DNA from: Anaerolineae bacterium UTCFX2 | GTDB taxonomy: Bacteria; Chloroflexota; Anaerolineae; Anaerolineales; UBA4823 | DNA length: 60,386 nt | Assembly (NCBI GenBank): GCA_002050125.1 | Contig: MWTA01000074.1 | Coordinates: 1 to 60,386 of the forward strand | Reading direction: 5' to 3' | Shown here: piece after piece, positions 50,484 through 59,763 of the stretch | Layout: every line of letters begins with the position of its first letter | Position numbering within the stretch: the first letter of the stretch is position 1 | Notes under the pieces: generated by a model | The model's input: only the letters and a program-made list of their open reading frames with translations | The model's database searches: none | Told to the model about the DNA's origin: nothing | Position numbers and translations under genes: made by a program

Positions 50484-50927
50484 ATGAATGATTCCCTGCC
50501 CCCCGTAACCATCTACACTGATGGCGCTTGCGACCCTAACCCGGGTCCGGGAGGCTGGGCTGCTTTGCTTCAGTTCGGCGCGCACGAAAAAGCGCTCAGC
50601 GGCGCGGAACCTCAGACGACGAACAATCGCATGGAACTCACCGCGGCTGTGCGCGCTCTGCAGGCGCTCAACCGTCCTTGCCAGGTCGAGCTGTTCACCG
50701 ACTCGGAATACCTCAAGCGCGGGATCACCGAATGGCTGCCAGCCTGGCGCGCCCGCGGCTGGCGCCGCAAAGGCGGCGCGCTCGCCAACGCCGATCTGTG
50801 GCAGGCGCTCGATGCCGCCCTCAAACCCCACCAGGTGCGCTGGAATTGGGTGCGCAGTCACGCTGGTCACCCCCAGAATGAGCGCGTTGACCGCCTGGCG
50901 CGCCAAGCGGTTCACTCCGTCCGTTGA
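50484..50927 (+). CDS. rnhA: Ribonuclease HI
   Basis: The ATG at 50484 gives a 147-residue protein of normal RNase HI length; the frame opens far upstream only as a shadow. The active-site residues are visible: Asp in [17 protein letters not shown], Glu in [13 protein letters not shown], Asp in [12 protein letters not shown], and the final [11 protein letters not shown]. The handle region [19 protein letters not shown] is present. It degrades RNA in RNA-DNA hybrids in the cytoplasm. Its end converges on the bactofilin gene. Confidence 0.94.
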   Translation: MNDSLPPVTIYTDGACDPNPGPGGWAALLQFGAHEKALSGAEPQTTNNRMELTAAVRALQALNRPCQVELFTDSEYLKRGITEWLPAWRARGWRRKGGALANADLWQALDAALKPHQVRWNWVRSHAGHPQNERVDRLARQAVHSVR

Positions 50928-50944
50928 TTGATTTATCGCAGCCG

Positions 50945-51640
50945 TTAATCCTGCTCGAGGTTGGCTGGCGCTGCGGGCGGGTTGGCTTTGGTTTGCCGGC
51001 GCGCCCTTTTTAGCGCGGGTTTTTCTGGCGCCTCGGCGGCTTTTTCGCTGTCCGCTGAGTCCGCTGCACGCCCGGTAGTTTCGGAAGCCGCGGGAGGGCT
51101 GACTTCTGTGGCGGCTTCAATCACGGCAGTCGCCTCAGCGTTTGCGCTCTGGGTGGGTTCGGCGACCGCGCGCGCCACCGTTTCTCCCGCGGCGGGTTCG
51201 ACGGCGGGTTCGGGGGTTGCTTGCAGCTCGTCGGCGGGTTTCTCCGCCAGGCTCACCCCAATATCCACCTTGTCTTCCATTTGGATCTGACCGCGCAGGA
51301 ACGCCCCCTCCTCGGAAGAGAAGGCCGCGGTGACCACGTTGCCCCACACCCGACCGGTCGAGCGGATCTCGACCCGCTCTGCGGTGATGTCGCCGCGCAG
51401 CGCCCCAGCGATGATCACCGCGCTGGCGCGCAGGTGTGGGCAGGTCACCCGCCCTGTTGCCCCCACCACCAGCAACCCGCGCAAAGCGATTTCACCCTCG
51501 AACGCCCCCTCGATGCGCACGCCGCCGCTGCCGCTCAGGTTTCCTTTCCAGATCGTCCCGCTGCTCAGCACCGAGGTCACCCGCTCCGCCGGCATGGGCG
51601 GCGCAACGGGGGTTGGCTTGGCGTCTTTTCGGCGAAACAT
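50945..51640 (-). CDS. Bactofilin (polymer-forming cytoskeletal protein)
   Basis: In this 231-residue protein, residues 20-130 form the right-handed beta-helix of bactofilins: TIWKGNLSGSGGVRIEGAFE, then GLLVVGATGRVTCPHLRASA and GALRGDITAERVEIRSTGRV. The C-terminal 100 residues are an Ala/Glu/Pro-rich disordered tail ending in basic residues, which may target a partner or the membrane. Bactofilins polymerise without nucleotide and organise cell-wall enzymes. It follows fabI by 6 bases and is likely co-transcribed. Confidence 0.88.
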   Translation of the reverse strand: MFRRKDAKPTPVAPPMPAERVTSVLSSGTIWKGNLSGSGGVRIEGAFEGEIALRGLLVVGATGRVTCPHLRASAVIIAGALRGDITAERVEIRSTGRVWGNVVTAAFSSEEGAFLRGQIQMEDKVDIGVSLAEKPADELQATPEPAVEPAAGETVARAVAEPTQSANAEATAVIEAATEVSPPAASETTGRAADSADSEKAAEAPEKPALKRARRQTKANPPAAPANLEQD

Positions 51641-51646
51641 CCGCGC

Positions 51647-52432
51647 TTAATCCTGGGTCAGGTCTGGTATTCCGAGGATGTTGTAGCCCGAGTCCACGAA
51701 CAGCACCTGCCCGGTCGTGCGGCGCGCCATATCCGAACACAGGTAGACCGCCGCTTCGCCTACATCCTCGATAGTGATGTTTTGCTTGAGCGGGGCGAAG
51801 TCGCTGAAGTAGCGGTACATCGTCTTGAAGCCCGAGACGCCCGCCGCAGCCAGGGTGCGGATCGGTCCGGCTGAGATGGCGTTCACCCGGATGCCGGCGC
51901 TGCCAAAGTCGTATGCCAGGTAGCGCATCGAAGCCTCCAGCGCGGCTTTGGCGATCCCCATCACGTTGTAATGCGGCGCGACTTTTTCGGAGCCATAATA
52001 GGTCATCGTCAGTAAGGCGCCCCCTTCGGGGATGAGCGGCTGGAAGGCTTTTGCCAGCGCCGTGAAGGAGTACACGCTGATGTCCATCGTGGTGAGAAAA
52101 TCTGCCCGGCTGGTGGCGTAATAAGGACCGTTCAGCGTCTCGCGCGGCGCAAACCCAATCGAATGCACCAGCACGTCCACCTTTCCAAAGGCGCGCTCAG
52201 CCTTGCGCGCCACCGCCTCGATCTGCTCGTCCGAAGACACGTCGCATTCCTCAACAAACGTGCAGCCGATGCTCTCCGCCAGCGGGCGCACCCGCCGCTC
52301 CAGCACCTCTCCGGCGTAGCTCAACCCGATCTGGGCGCCCTGCGCGTGAAAAGCCTTGGTGATGCCCCACGCGATCGAGCGCTCGTTTGCCACGCCAAAA
52401 ATCACTGCGGTCTTGCCGTCCATAACTCCCAT
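51647..52432 (-). CDS. fabI: Enoyl-[acyl-carrier-protein] reductase FabI
   Basis: AGGAGG lies 6 bases before the ATG. The 261-residue short-chain dehydrogenase has [16 protein letters not shown], the FabI form of the NAD-binding loop, and HSIGFAP in the middle. The catalytic Tyr-x6-Lys is YNVMGIAK, and [16 protein letters not shown] is diagnostic of FabI. It catalyses the last reduction of each fatty-acid elongation cycle with NADH and is the usual target of triclosan. Length is normal. Confidence 0.94.
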   Translation of the reverse strand: MGVMDGKTAVIFGVANERSIAWGITKAFHAQGAQIGLSYAGEVLERRVRPLAESIGCTFVEECDVSSDEQIEAVARKAERAFGKVDVLVHSIGFAPRETLNGPYYATSRADFLTTMDISVYSFTALAKAFQPLIPEGGALLTMTYYGSEKVAPHYNVMGIAKAALEASMRYLAYDFGSAGIRVNAISAGPIRTLAAAGVSGFKTMYRYFSDFAPLKQNITIEDVGEAAVYLCSDMARRTTGQVLFVDSGYNILGIPDLTQD

Positions 52433-52496
52433 ATTTACCTCCTGGGGCTAAACTCGATCATGGGCTATAACCCTGCCGGCTCGTATTGGTCACGTT

Positions 52497-55400
52497 TCAC
52501 GGGTTAATTGTGAACAACGACCCCGCGCTGTTTGCCTGGGTCTCCGGGAAGTAGAGCTGCCAGGCGCGCGCCGGCAGCACCCGGAACTCGCCTGGCTGCA
52601 GCAGCGCTAGCGTGTAGGTGAGCTCATACGTCCCGGCTGGCAGGTTCTCCACCGTCCAGGCGATGTGGTCGTCATAGATTTGCGGCTGGTTGAACAGCCA
52701 CCAGCCCCAGCCCCTCGCAAACGGGCGGCGCGGGTTGAAGACCGGTTCAACGCCCGGTTCGACCCCGAGCCCCATTTCGGTCGTCTTGAGGTTGACGTTC
52801 AGGATCTCCGCGCCGGCTGGGATGTAATCGCTCACCGCCAGGAAATAGCGGTCGTTTGGCAGCGTGAGCGTCAGGCGCACGTTCACTTTATCGCCAACCT
52901 GCGCGGATTGGATTGAGGCGCAGCTGCCTTTCTCGCACGCTTCCCCAAACGGATAGACCTCGCGTTCGATTGCCAGTCCCAGCGAGAGCGGCGTGGTCTC
53001 CTCGACCGGGCGGTTGACCTCCAGCCCGGCGGTGTAGTACAGCCGCCCGGGCCCGTCCCCGCGCTCGATCACCAGCGCGTTCGGGTAATTCGGATACAGG
53101 CGCTGGATCGGCGTCAGCGCGGTAACCGTGGTGAGCTGGTCGGCTCCGCCTGCCGTCCCATCCGCGATTGGATTAGCGTTCAAGGTTGCCCCAAACGCGA
53201 ATTGACCACCGAGTTCGCCCGTGCCTTTGAGCACCTGATCCAGCCCGATCAGCGACCAGGCGGTCGTGTAGGTGCTGTTCCAGGCGCCGTTTGCCTCGCG
53301 GTTTGCCATCAAGTAGCGCGCGGCGTCTGTCACCAGCGGGGCGCCCGGATCGCGCTGAGCCAGCATGTAGATCACGATCGCGGTGTTTGAAAGGTTGGTG
53401 TGCATGTTGCGACCCGCCGCCATCAACCCTTCCGGATCCTGGCTGAACTCCCAATAGGCGCCGGTCGCGGAGCGCACCGGGCTGGCTTGCAGGCTGGTCA
53501 GCAGCGCGCGGGCTTGCTCGCCCCCAGGCGATAGGTCTTCCAGGGTGAGCACCAGCAGCGCCTGCGCCCACGGACTCAGCCGGTCGCGCGCTTCAAAGAT
53601 CCGGTCAACCACAGCCGGGTCGGCTGCGTCGTACTGCGCCAAAGTGAACTGCTCGAAAGCCTGGCGGTCCCACTGCCAGACGTGTTCTGGATCAGCCTGG
53701 TCTGGAGTCAAAGAACTTTCCTTCAAATAGGTAAGTCCTTGATCGATTGCAACTTGGCTGATCGATACGCCTGCCAGGCGCGACCGTTGTAATCCAAACA
53801 TCACGTACGCGCTGATGTACGGGTCGCTTTCTCCGCTTTCCCACCAGCCCCAGCCGCCGTCGTAGTTCTGGCGCGCCAGCAGGCGCACCAGACCCTCGTT
53901 TAGCGTGCGGTCCAGCCGAGCTTTCAGGTTAGCGTCATCGATCCCGTGATCCTGCAGCGTGCGATAGGTTTCCAGGTTCGGCAGGAAGCTCGACAGGATC
54001 CGTTCCGTGCTCGCGAACGAGGCGGTCTCCAGCGCATCCATCGCCCGGATCAGCGCAGACGCCAGCGAAGGCGAAAGCTCCACCGTTAGCCCGCCGCCGC
54101 TGGGTGTGAACGAGCGCGGCAGGCTCACCAGTTCGCGCGTCTCCCCCGCCGCATCGAGCGTCCCCGCCGTGCGCATCGTCTGCGGGACGATGAAGCGCAG
54201 CACCGGCAGCACCCCCTGTGCGGGCCGGGCGGCGTCTTGATACGCATTGCCAGCCCCGTCGCGGCCCTCGGCTGAGAAGATCAGGTCAACCTTTTCAACC
54301 TCCTGTACGGTTCCCCACCATTCCACCCGCGCCCGCCCGCCGGCGGGCACGCTCAGGGTTTGGGTTTGTTTGGACGGATCGTCCAGCGCGCACCCGGTCG
54401 CTTGAAGCGCGGCTTGCACCTGCATGTCGTTGCCCGAGGTGTTCTGCACCACCGCCGCCAACTGCACATGGTCGTTCGCCACCGCAAAGCGCGGCGTGAC
54501 CGGGCGCACCAGCAGTTCCTTGCTGGTGATCACCTGCGAGAGCGCCTGCCCTACGCGCGTATCCAGCGTCAAGCCGCGCGTCTCCACTTGCCAGGTCGTA
54601 AGCGTGTCCGGCAGCGTCAGGGTTACGCTCGCTTTGCCCTCCGCATCGGTCACGACTTCGGCGTTCCAATAGGCTGTGTCGGGGAATCGTTCGCGGGTCA
54701 CCACCGGCGCCTCTTCGCCACCGCCGCCGCCCAACCCCAGCGGCAGGTTGAGCATCCGCCGGTTGTAGACCGCCAGGCTCAGGCTGGTGCGCACGCTCAG
54801 CGGCTGCTCGCCATAGAAAGCCGGGACGATGTCTTTTGAATTCGGGTCCGCCAGCGCCAGCACCGCCAGGTCCACCAGCGAGAGCGAGAACTCGCCCTGC
54901 ACCGGCTGACCCGCTGCGTCGCTCACCTGGATTTCGAGCCGCACTTCCTCGCCGGGCGCGGTGTGCTCGGGGGTCGAGAGCAGCCGCACGTTGAGCGTCT
55001 GCTCCAGCGGCGCGACCGGCAGGTTGATGAAACCCTGGCGGAAATCTGCCACGCCGTTCGAGCCCTGTCCTAGCAGGGTGGCTGAAAGGATCACGTTCGG
55101 CGCCTCAGTGTCGGTCAGCGGCAGGCTCAAGTTGTACCCGCCCGGCGCGACCTGAACCAGCATGTCGTCCATGATCACTCCACGTTCGATCGTAAGCAGC
55201 GCCAGGGTTGGGCTGTTGTAGGGGTTTGGAATGAAAATCTGCGCGGTGTCGCCCGGCTTGTAGCTATCCCGATCGGCGGTCAGCCGCAGGCGCGAGTTGG
55301 GCAGGTTGGGCCACACCGCCTGTCCCTCTCCCCCGATCCACATCAGAATTTGCGTGCGGGTTCCCTGACCTTCAGGTCGGGCGGGGTTAAACACATCCAG

Positions 55401-58400
55401 CATGTAAGTTCCCGGTTCGGGGGCGCTGAAGGACAGCCGCGCCAGCCCCTCGCCGCTGGTCACGAAGTCGGTGCTGCCGATTGGGGTGTAGCGCGGCGTG
55501 AAGACCGGCAGCCCGTACGGGTCGTCCGGTTGGGGGTCTTTGCGGTCGAAGATCACTTTCTGGAACACCCCGCGCAGGCTGATCTGCGGGGCGGGCTTCT
55601 GATTGGCGTCGACCGTCTGCACGTCGAAGCCAAGAGGCTCTCCCGCCCGGCTCACCCAGACGTCGGGGCGCAGCCCGATAAAGAACGTTTCGGGGTCGAC
55701 ATCCACGGCGTCCCGCGCGGATACCGGCAGCCCGCTTTCATCCACAATCGTCGCTTCGAGGGTGTAGCGCTGCCGTTCGTCATTCAGTTGGGTGGGGAAT
55801 TGCAGCACGAGTTTGCCCTGCGGGTCGGTCTCACCGCTCCCTTCCGAAACCAGGTTCCCGAACGACGAACCGGGGTCCGGGTATTGAAACGCCTCCAGCC
55901 AGTCCAGGTTCTGCGGTCCTACCTGATACCCCGGCAAGTTGAAGCCCTCCGGAACGGAGTAAAGCGCCCAACGCACCGGCAGGTTTCCCGCCGGCGCATC
56001 GAAGAAGTAGCGCGCTTCAATCTGCGCCTCCAGTTGATCCCCAGCCAGCGCCTGGGCTTGGGTGAATTCGACCGTCAGGTTGATCTCCGGTTTGCGATAG
56101 CTCGCCACCATAAACTCCAGATACGACGTCTCCACCTGCGGGCTGGTCATCGAATAACTGCCAGGCTGGATATCGCTCGGCAAATTGAACTCGCCGTGGG
56201 CGGTCCCAAAAGCGGTCAGGGGCAGGTCGACCTTGGTCAGCTCGCGCCCTTGGGCGTCGAAAATGGTGATCGGCAGGCTGGATTGTGAAGCAAGCGAGTA
56301 GCGCCCGTTGGAGGCCTCGCGCAGCACGGCGCGGAAATAGACCGTCTGCCCGGGGCGGTAAATGGGGCGGTCGGTGTACAGGTACACAAACGGTCCGCCG
56401 GTATCGGGGCTGGATTGGATGTCAAAATCCCACGGTTCGATACCATAAGTCCAGTTCGAGAACGCCATCCCAAAGATCTCCTGCCCGGGTTCGCCCAGCG
56501 CGGCGAACACCGTGCTGTAAGGGTCGGAACGCCGCGCGAATTCGGCTTTGAAGATCCCCTCGTTGTCGGTTTGCCCCGACGCAAGCACGCCGCCGTCTTC
56601 AGTGTAGAGCGTCACCGGGGCGTTTGGCAGCGGTTGTCTGTTGCGCAGATCGACCGCCCAAACCAGCGCATTGGTCATGCTCAGTTTGAATGTGAGCTGC
56701 GCGTTGCTAATCACCACAAGATAAGGTCCCGGGTAGATGTTTGCCAGGGCGGGTGTCTGCTCCCCGTCAAAGTTGAGCCGGACGAAATAGATGCCTGGTT
56801 GGAGCGCCTGTTGCTGCTGGTTGAGGTAGATCGGCACCGCTTGCGTTTGGTCGGAGGGCAGGTCGAGCGACTGGGTCCAACTGGTTGGGTTGACGCCCTG
56901 GTAAGTCTTGCGGATTTCGTAGCCGTTCGGTCCGAGCAGCGTAAACAGGTCGTTGAGCGGCACGCCTCCAACTGTGAGCGGCACTTCCGAGAGGTTGACC
57001 GCTTGCACCACCAGACCCAGATCCTGCGGGGTCAGGAAGATCGCCTCTGCTCCGCTGAGAATCGAGAGGTTGGGCGCCAGCGGGTTGGTGCGGAAGGAAA
57101 GCTGGTATTCCTGCCCCAGCGCGCTGCCCCATGCGTCCTTCAATTCGGGCGAGATCTTGAGCAGGTATTCGGTGTTGGGCTTTAGATTGCCCATGACGTA
57201 CAGCGTTTGCTGATCGGCTGAAGTGTTGAGATCGCTCACAGCCGGTTCCAGGCTCACGAACGGCGTCAGGTCCTGGTTGGTTGGCAGCCAGGAGGTGAAG
57301 AAGATCTGCAGGCTGGTCAGCGGATCAACTGTTCCGCCCGGGGTGGGTTGGCTGTTTCCCACGCTCAATTCGGGCATGGTGATCACGCTGAACGACTGAT
57401 CCGATCCGAGCGCCGTCCCCCCCACGGATTGGGTCTGGCTGCTCAAAGACAACGTCAGAGTGGTGTTGCGCGGCAGCAAGCCTTGCGGGGTGAAGACGGC
57501 GACCGTGTCATCCTCTTCCCAGGCGAATTGACCGGTAACCGGGCGCCCGTCCGGCAGGCTCAGGCTGAAATGCGCTTCGGCGCTCGACCGGTCCATCGGT
57601 TGATTGAAGGTCAGCGTCACCTGCGGGTCGAGCTGCCAGGGCGTTTCGGTGGACGGCTCGATTGAGATCAGTTCCGGCAGGGTGGTGGTGAAGCTCCAGG
57701 AGTATTCCTGTTGGAGCGGCGCTCCGTCCGTGCTTTTAAGATCCGGATTGATCGTCACGCGGTAGGTCCGTCCGCCCACCAGCGCCGGTTCAGGGTAGAA
57801 GATGTAGGTGCTGGTGTTGAGCCAGGTTCCGTTGCCCGGGCTGGCTGGGTCGAGCGAAAAGCCGGCGGGCAGCGCAGCCGGGTCGGCGCCCAGCGGCACC
57901 ACCGGGCGGTTGAACGACGCCACCACCGCCGAGGTCGGATCCACCTCGGTCGAACCATCTTCGGGCAGCGCCTGTTCGGGGTGCAGGTAACCGGCGGTCG
58001 TAAAGCTCAGCCGGACCGGCTGGGTCAGCGACAGCCCCTGTTTCGAGCGGATGTCGCCGCTCAGGTTGAACGCCAGCGCGGTCTCCGGCGACATCTCGCG
58101 GCTCACGTACACCACCACCGTGGAGTCGTCCACCCAGGTAAACGTCAACTCTTGCTGCATCTGTCCGGTCAGGGCAGCCTCCACCGAGGCGTGATCCATC
58201 GGCTGGTTGAAGTACAGGGTGATCGGCCCGCTCAGCGGCAGTTCGCCGTCGATCGGCGGGTCGCTCTCGATCAACCCGGGCGGCAGCGGCTGGGGGGTGG
58301 CGGTTGGCTGCGCCGGCGGCGGCGTGGGCGAGGCAGCTTCCTGAACGCGCGGCGTCGGGTTTCCGCCAAAGGGCAGCCCGCACGCCAGGCTGGCTGCCAG

Positions 58401-58469
58401 GATGATTAACATGATTCCGGCGGTAACGGCGCGCGGATTGCGCCCCGATCGATTGGCTGGTTGCGTCAT
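52497..58469 (-). CDS. Alpha-2-macroglobulin-like giant lipoprotein without thioester
   Basis: The ATG at 58469 has AGGAG 9 bases upstream and gives a lipoprotein signal with the lipid Cys at about residue 30 (LAASLACG); the frame goes on upstream only as non-coding sequence. The mature protein has about 1960 residues. N-terminal Big_5-like repeats (YFNQPMDHASVE, TFNQPMDRSSAE) precede macroglobulin domains (YTDRPIYRPGQTVYFRAVLR), the A2M bait-to-core region (AYWNAEVVTDAEGKASVTL) and an alpha-helical terpenoid-cyclase-like domain. The thioester motif (GCxEQ) expected near residue 1485 is replaced by FASTERILSS. It is probably a surface protease-binding or scaffolding protein. No pbpC gene adjoins it. 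Confidence 0.85.
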   Translation of the reverse strand: MTQPANRSGRNPRAVTAGIMLIILAASLACGLPFGGNPTPRVQEAASPTPPPAQPTATPQPLPPGLIESDPPIDGELPLSGPITLYFNQPMDHASVEAALTGQMQQELTFTWVDDSTVVVYVSREMSPETALAFNLSGDIRSKQGLSLTQPVRLSFTTAGYLHPEQALPEDGSTEVDPTSAVVASFNRPVVPLGADPAALPAGFSLDPASPGNGTWLNTSTYIFYPEPALVGGRTYRVTINPDLKSTDGAPLQQEYSWSFTTTLPELISIEPSTETPWQLDPQVTLTFNQPMDRSSAEAHFSLSLPDGRPVTGQFAWEEDDTVAVFTPQGLLPRNTTLTLSLSSQTQSVGGTALGSDQSFSVITMPELSVGNSQPTPGGTVDPLTSLQIFFTSWLPTNQDLTPFVSLEPAVSDLNTSADQQTLYVMGNLKPNTEYLLKISPELKDAWGSALGQEYQLSFRTNPLAPNLSILSGAEAIFLTPQDLGLVVQAVNLSEVPLTVGGVPLNDLFTLLGPNGYEIRKTYQGVNPTSWTQSLDLPSDQTQAVPIYLNQQQQALQPGIYFVRLNFDGEQTPALANIYPGPYLVVISNAQLTFKLSMTNALVWAVDLRNRQPLPNAPVTLYTEDGGVLASGQTDNEGIFKAEFARRSDPYSTVFAALGEPGQEIFGMAFSNWTYGIEPWDFDIQSSPDTGGPFVYLYTDRPIYRPGQTVYFRAVLREASNGRYSLASQSSLPITIFDAQGRELTKVDLPLTAFGTAHGEFNLPSDIQPGSYSMTSPQVETSYLEFMVASYRKPEINLTVEFTQAQALAGDQLEAQIEARYFFDAPAGNLPVRWALYSVPEGFNLPGYQVGPQNLDWLEAFQYPDPGSSFGNLVSEGSGETDPQGKLVLQFPTQLNDERQRYTLEATIVDESGLPVSARDAVDVDPETFFIGLRPDVWVSRAGEPLGFDVQTVDANQKPAPQISLRGVFQKVIFDRKDPQPDDPYGLPVFTPRYTPIGSTDFVTSGEGLARLSFSAPEPGTYMLDVFNPARPEGQGTRTQILMWIGGEGQAVWPNLPNSRLRLTADRDSYKPGDTAQIFIPNPYNSPTLALLTIERGVIMDDMLVQVAPGGYNLSLPLTDTEAPNVILSATLLGQGSNGVADFRQGFINLPVAPLEQTLNVRLLSTPEHTAPGEEVRLEIQVSDAAGQPVQGEFSLSLVDLAVLALADPNSKDIVPAFYGEQPLSVRTSLSLAVYNRRMLNLPLGLGGGGGEEAPVVTRERFPDTAYWNAEVVTDAEGKASVTLTLPDTLTTWQVETRGLTLDTRVGQALSQVITSKELLVRPVTPRFAVANDHVQLAAVVQNTSGNDMQVQAALQATGCALDDPSKQTQTLSVPAGGRARVEWWGTVQEVEKVDLIFSAEGRDGAGNAYQDAARPAQGVLPVLRFIVPQTMRTAGTLDAAGETRELVSLPRSFTPSGGGLTVELSPSLASALIRAMDALETASFASTERILSSFLPNLETYRTLQDHGIDDANLKARLDRTLNEGLVRLLARQNYDGGWGWWESGESDPYISAYVMFGLQRSRLAGVSISQVAIDQGLTYLKESSLTPDQADPEHVWQWDRQAFEQFTLAQYDAADPAVVDRIFEARDRLSPWAQALLVLTLEDLSPGGEQARALLTSLQASPVRSATGAYWEFSQDPEGLMAAGRNMHTNLSNTAIVIYMLAQRDPGAPLVTDAARYLMANREANGAWNSTYTTAWSLIGLDQVLKGTGELGGQFAFGATLNANPIADGTAGGADQLTTVTALTPIQRLYPNYPNALVIERGDGPGRLYYTAGLEVNRPVEETTPLSLGLAIEREVYPFGEACEKGSCASIQSAQVGDKVNVRLTLTLPNDRYFLAVSDYIPAGAEILNVNLKTTEMGLGVEPGVEPVFNPRRPFARGWGWWLFNQPQIYDDHIAWTVENLPAGTYELTYTLALLQPGEFRVLPARAWQLYFPETQANSAGSLFTINP

Positions 58470-58553
58470 CGCTAGCTCTCCTGAATAATCATGAGACGTG
58501 GGAGCCCTGCGAGGGGTTCCCCGGGCGCGTCCTCCGCTCGCCTGTAATTTTCG

Positions 58554-58593
58554 ATTATAACTTACTGCAGCCAGATCAAGCTCCCCCTTGATC
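58554..58593 (-). promoter_or_regulatory. Probable promoter and operator of the macroglobulin gene
   Basis: On the minus strand TATAAT (58559-58554) is a consensus -10. Where the -35 should be there is a perfect inverted repeat, GATCAAG-N6-CTTGATC (58593-58574), instead of a good -35. This suggests an activator or repressor site; the leader would be about 80 nt. Confidence 0.5.
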
Positions 58594-59028
58594 GACTGGT
58601 TTTTTTCGTTAAGTCGCCGAAGCGCGTCGCGCCCCAGAGATCTTACTCCTGCGTCTGCAATCCCGTTCCCTCCGTGCGCTGCTCCGTGTAGCACAAGCTT
58701 GTCATCGTTTCCCCACACACGTAGCCGGTAGGATAGGTCGCCGACCCATCCTACCGGCTGTTCTTTGTGAGGTGGAAACCACATTCTCAGGACGATCAAG
58801 TCCTTTTATTATGTCCCGAACGAAAGAAACACTACCCACAAACGTTGCTATCATCATGAATTGGGAAAATGCCCTAATGTAACCTGGTGGATGTGGACTG
58901 AGATTTGAACCAAACAATCGGGCAGGTCTATCACGGGGGGATGTTGAACAAGCCCGCGACAGGCTCCAGGCAATAGAGCCCGCCGGCTATGAAAGCAATT
59001 ATTCTATCTGCGTCAAGTTCTGCCCCTT
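58594..59028. other. Gene-free region between macroglobulin promoter and NmrA-like gene
   Basis: Apart from the palindrome at 58723-58759 nothing convincing is present. A stretch at about 58912-59070 (+) reads NNRAGLSRGDVEQARDRLQA without a start or good frame context and may be a decayed gene remnant. The NmrA-like gene ends at 59029. Confidence 0.5.
58723..58759. repeat. 37-bp palindromic element upstream of the macroglobulin gene
   Basis: AGCCGGTAGGATAGGT (58723-58738) pairs with ACCCATCCTACCGGCT (58744-58759) apart from one mismatch, around CGCCG. No T-run follows on either strand at the usual distance, so a REP-like dispersed palindrome is likelier than a terminator. Confidence 0.65.
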
Positions 59029-59715
59029 TCAATGGATAGCGGCGTGTGTCAGCGCCGAGGGTGTACGGCATCCGACAATCGCCGGGGCTACGTGGATAAG
59101 GGTGTCATTCTTAAGTGCCTCTACCATGAACAGAGCGTAGTCCACGCGGCGTGTGAGGTTGCTGGTGAGGATGGGATCGCCTACGTGGCGACTCCAGGCG
59201 GGCAGTCCCTGGCTCTCGCCCTCTTCAAGGTCGCTTCCACGCACAACCGTCCATTGGGTATCGCTTGCAAAAATACGCCGGCAGGCTTCCACCTGGTCGT
59301 CAATATCCACAAATGGAACAATTCGTGTGAGCCAGCGGATGATCTTCTCCTCTCTTTTCAGAGATAATGGGTACACATCCTTGTCGTCGCGTGTGATATG
59401 CCAGCCGCAGGAGAAAATCAGGCGTGCGCCAGGTTTGGCATAGTCGAGTACCGCCTGAGCTGTTCCCGATGAGTAGTGATCAGATCCCCATGGGACCAGT
59501 ACGGTGAGAACACCATCGCACCCTGCAACCGCCTTCTTGATCACCTCACGGTCATTGGTCGCCCCAGGCACGATGATAATGCGCCCCTTGAACGCGTCGA
59601 GCTTGCTAACACTGCGTTCCCGGCAGACGCCAACCACCTCATAACCCCGATCCAGTGCGTGCTGCACCATATATTTGCCAAGTTTTCCAGATGCACCTAC
59701 AATGCAGATTTTCAT
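59029..59715 (-). CDS. NAD(P)-binding NmrA/atypical short-chain dehydrogenase-like protein
   Basis: AAGGAGAAAAGG precedes the ATG. The 228-residue protein begins MKICIVGASGKLGKYMVQHA, the GxxGxxG motif of atypical SDRs. VVGVCRERSVSKLDAFKGRI follows as in NmrA/HSCARG-type NAD(P)H-binding proteins. It lacks a convincing Tyr-x3-Lys pair, so it may sense NADP(H) or act as an isomerase or reductase of unknown substrate. Its GC content seems lower than its neighbours. It is 48 bases downstream of the membrane-protein gene on the same strand. Confidence 0.75.
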   Translation of the reverse strand: MKICIVGASGKLGKYMVQHALDRGYEVVGVCRERSVSKLDAFKGRIIIVPGATNDREVIKKAVAGCDGVLTVLVPWGSDHYSSGTAQAVLDYAKPGARLIFSCGWHITRDDKDVYPLSLKREEKIIRWLTRIVPFVDIDDQVEACRRIFASDTQWTVVRGSDLEEGESQGLPAWSRHVGDPILTSNLTRRVDYALFMVEALKNDTLIHVAPAIVGCRTPSALTHAAIH

Positions 59716-59763
59716 CCTTTTCTCCTTTTTCGATTTGTCTTGTTGTGCGAACTTATTTAACTT

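Noticed and set aside
58470-58799. 110-residue N-terminal extension of the macroglobulin frame
   Set aside because: It includes a palindrome and a -10 region. A lipoprotein signal with a good ribosome site begins at 58469.
58912-59070. Possible gene remnant reading NNRAGLSRGDVEQARDRLQA
   Set aside because: There is no start, no ribosome site and no clear family; it could be chance. Noted only as a possible decayed fragment.
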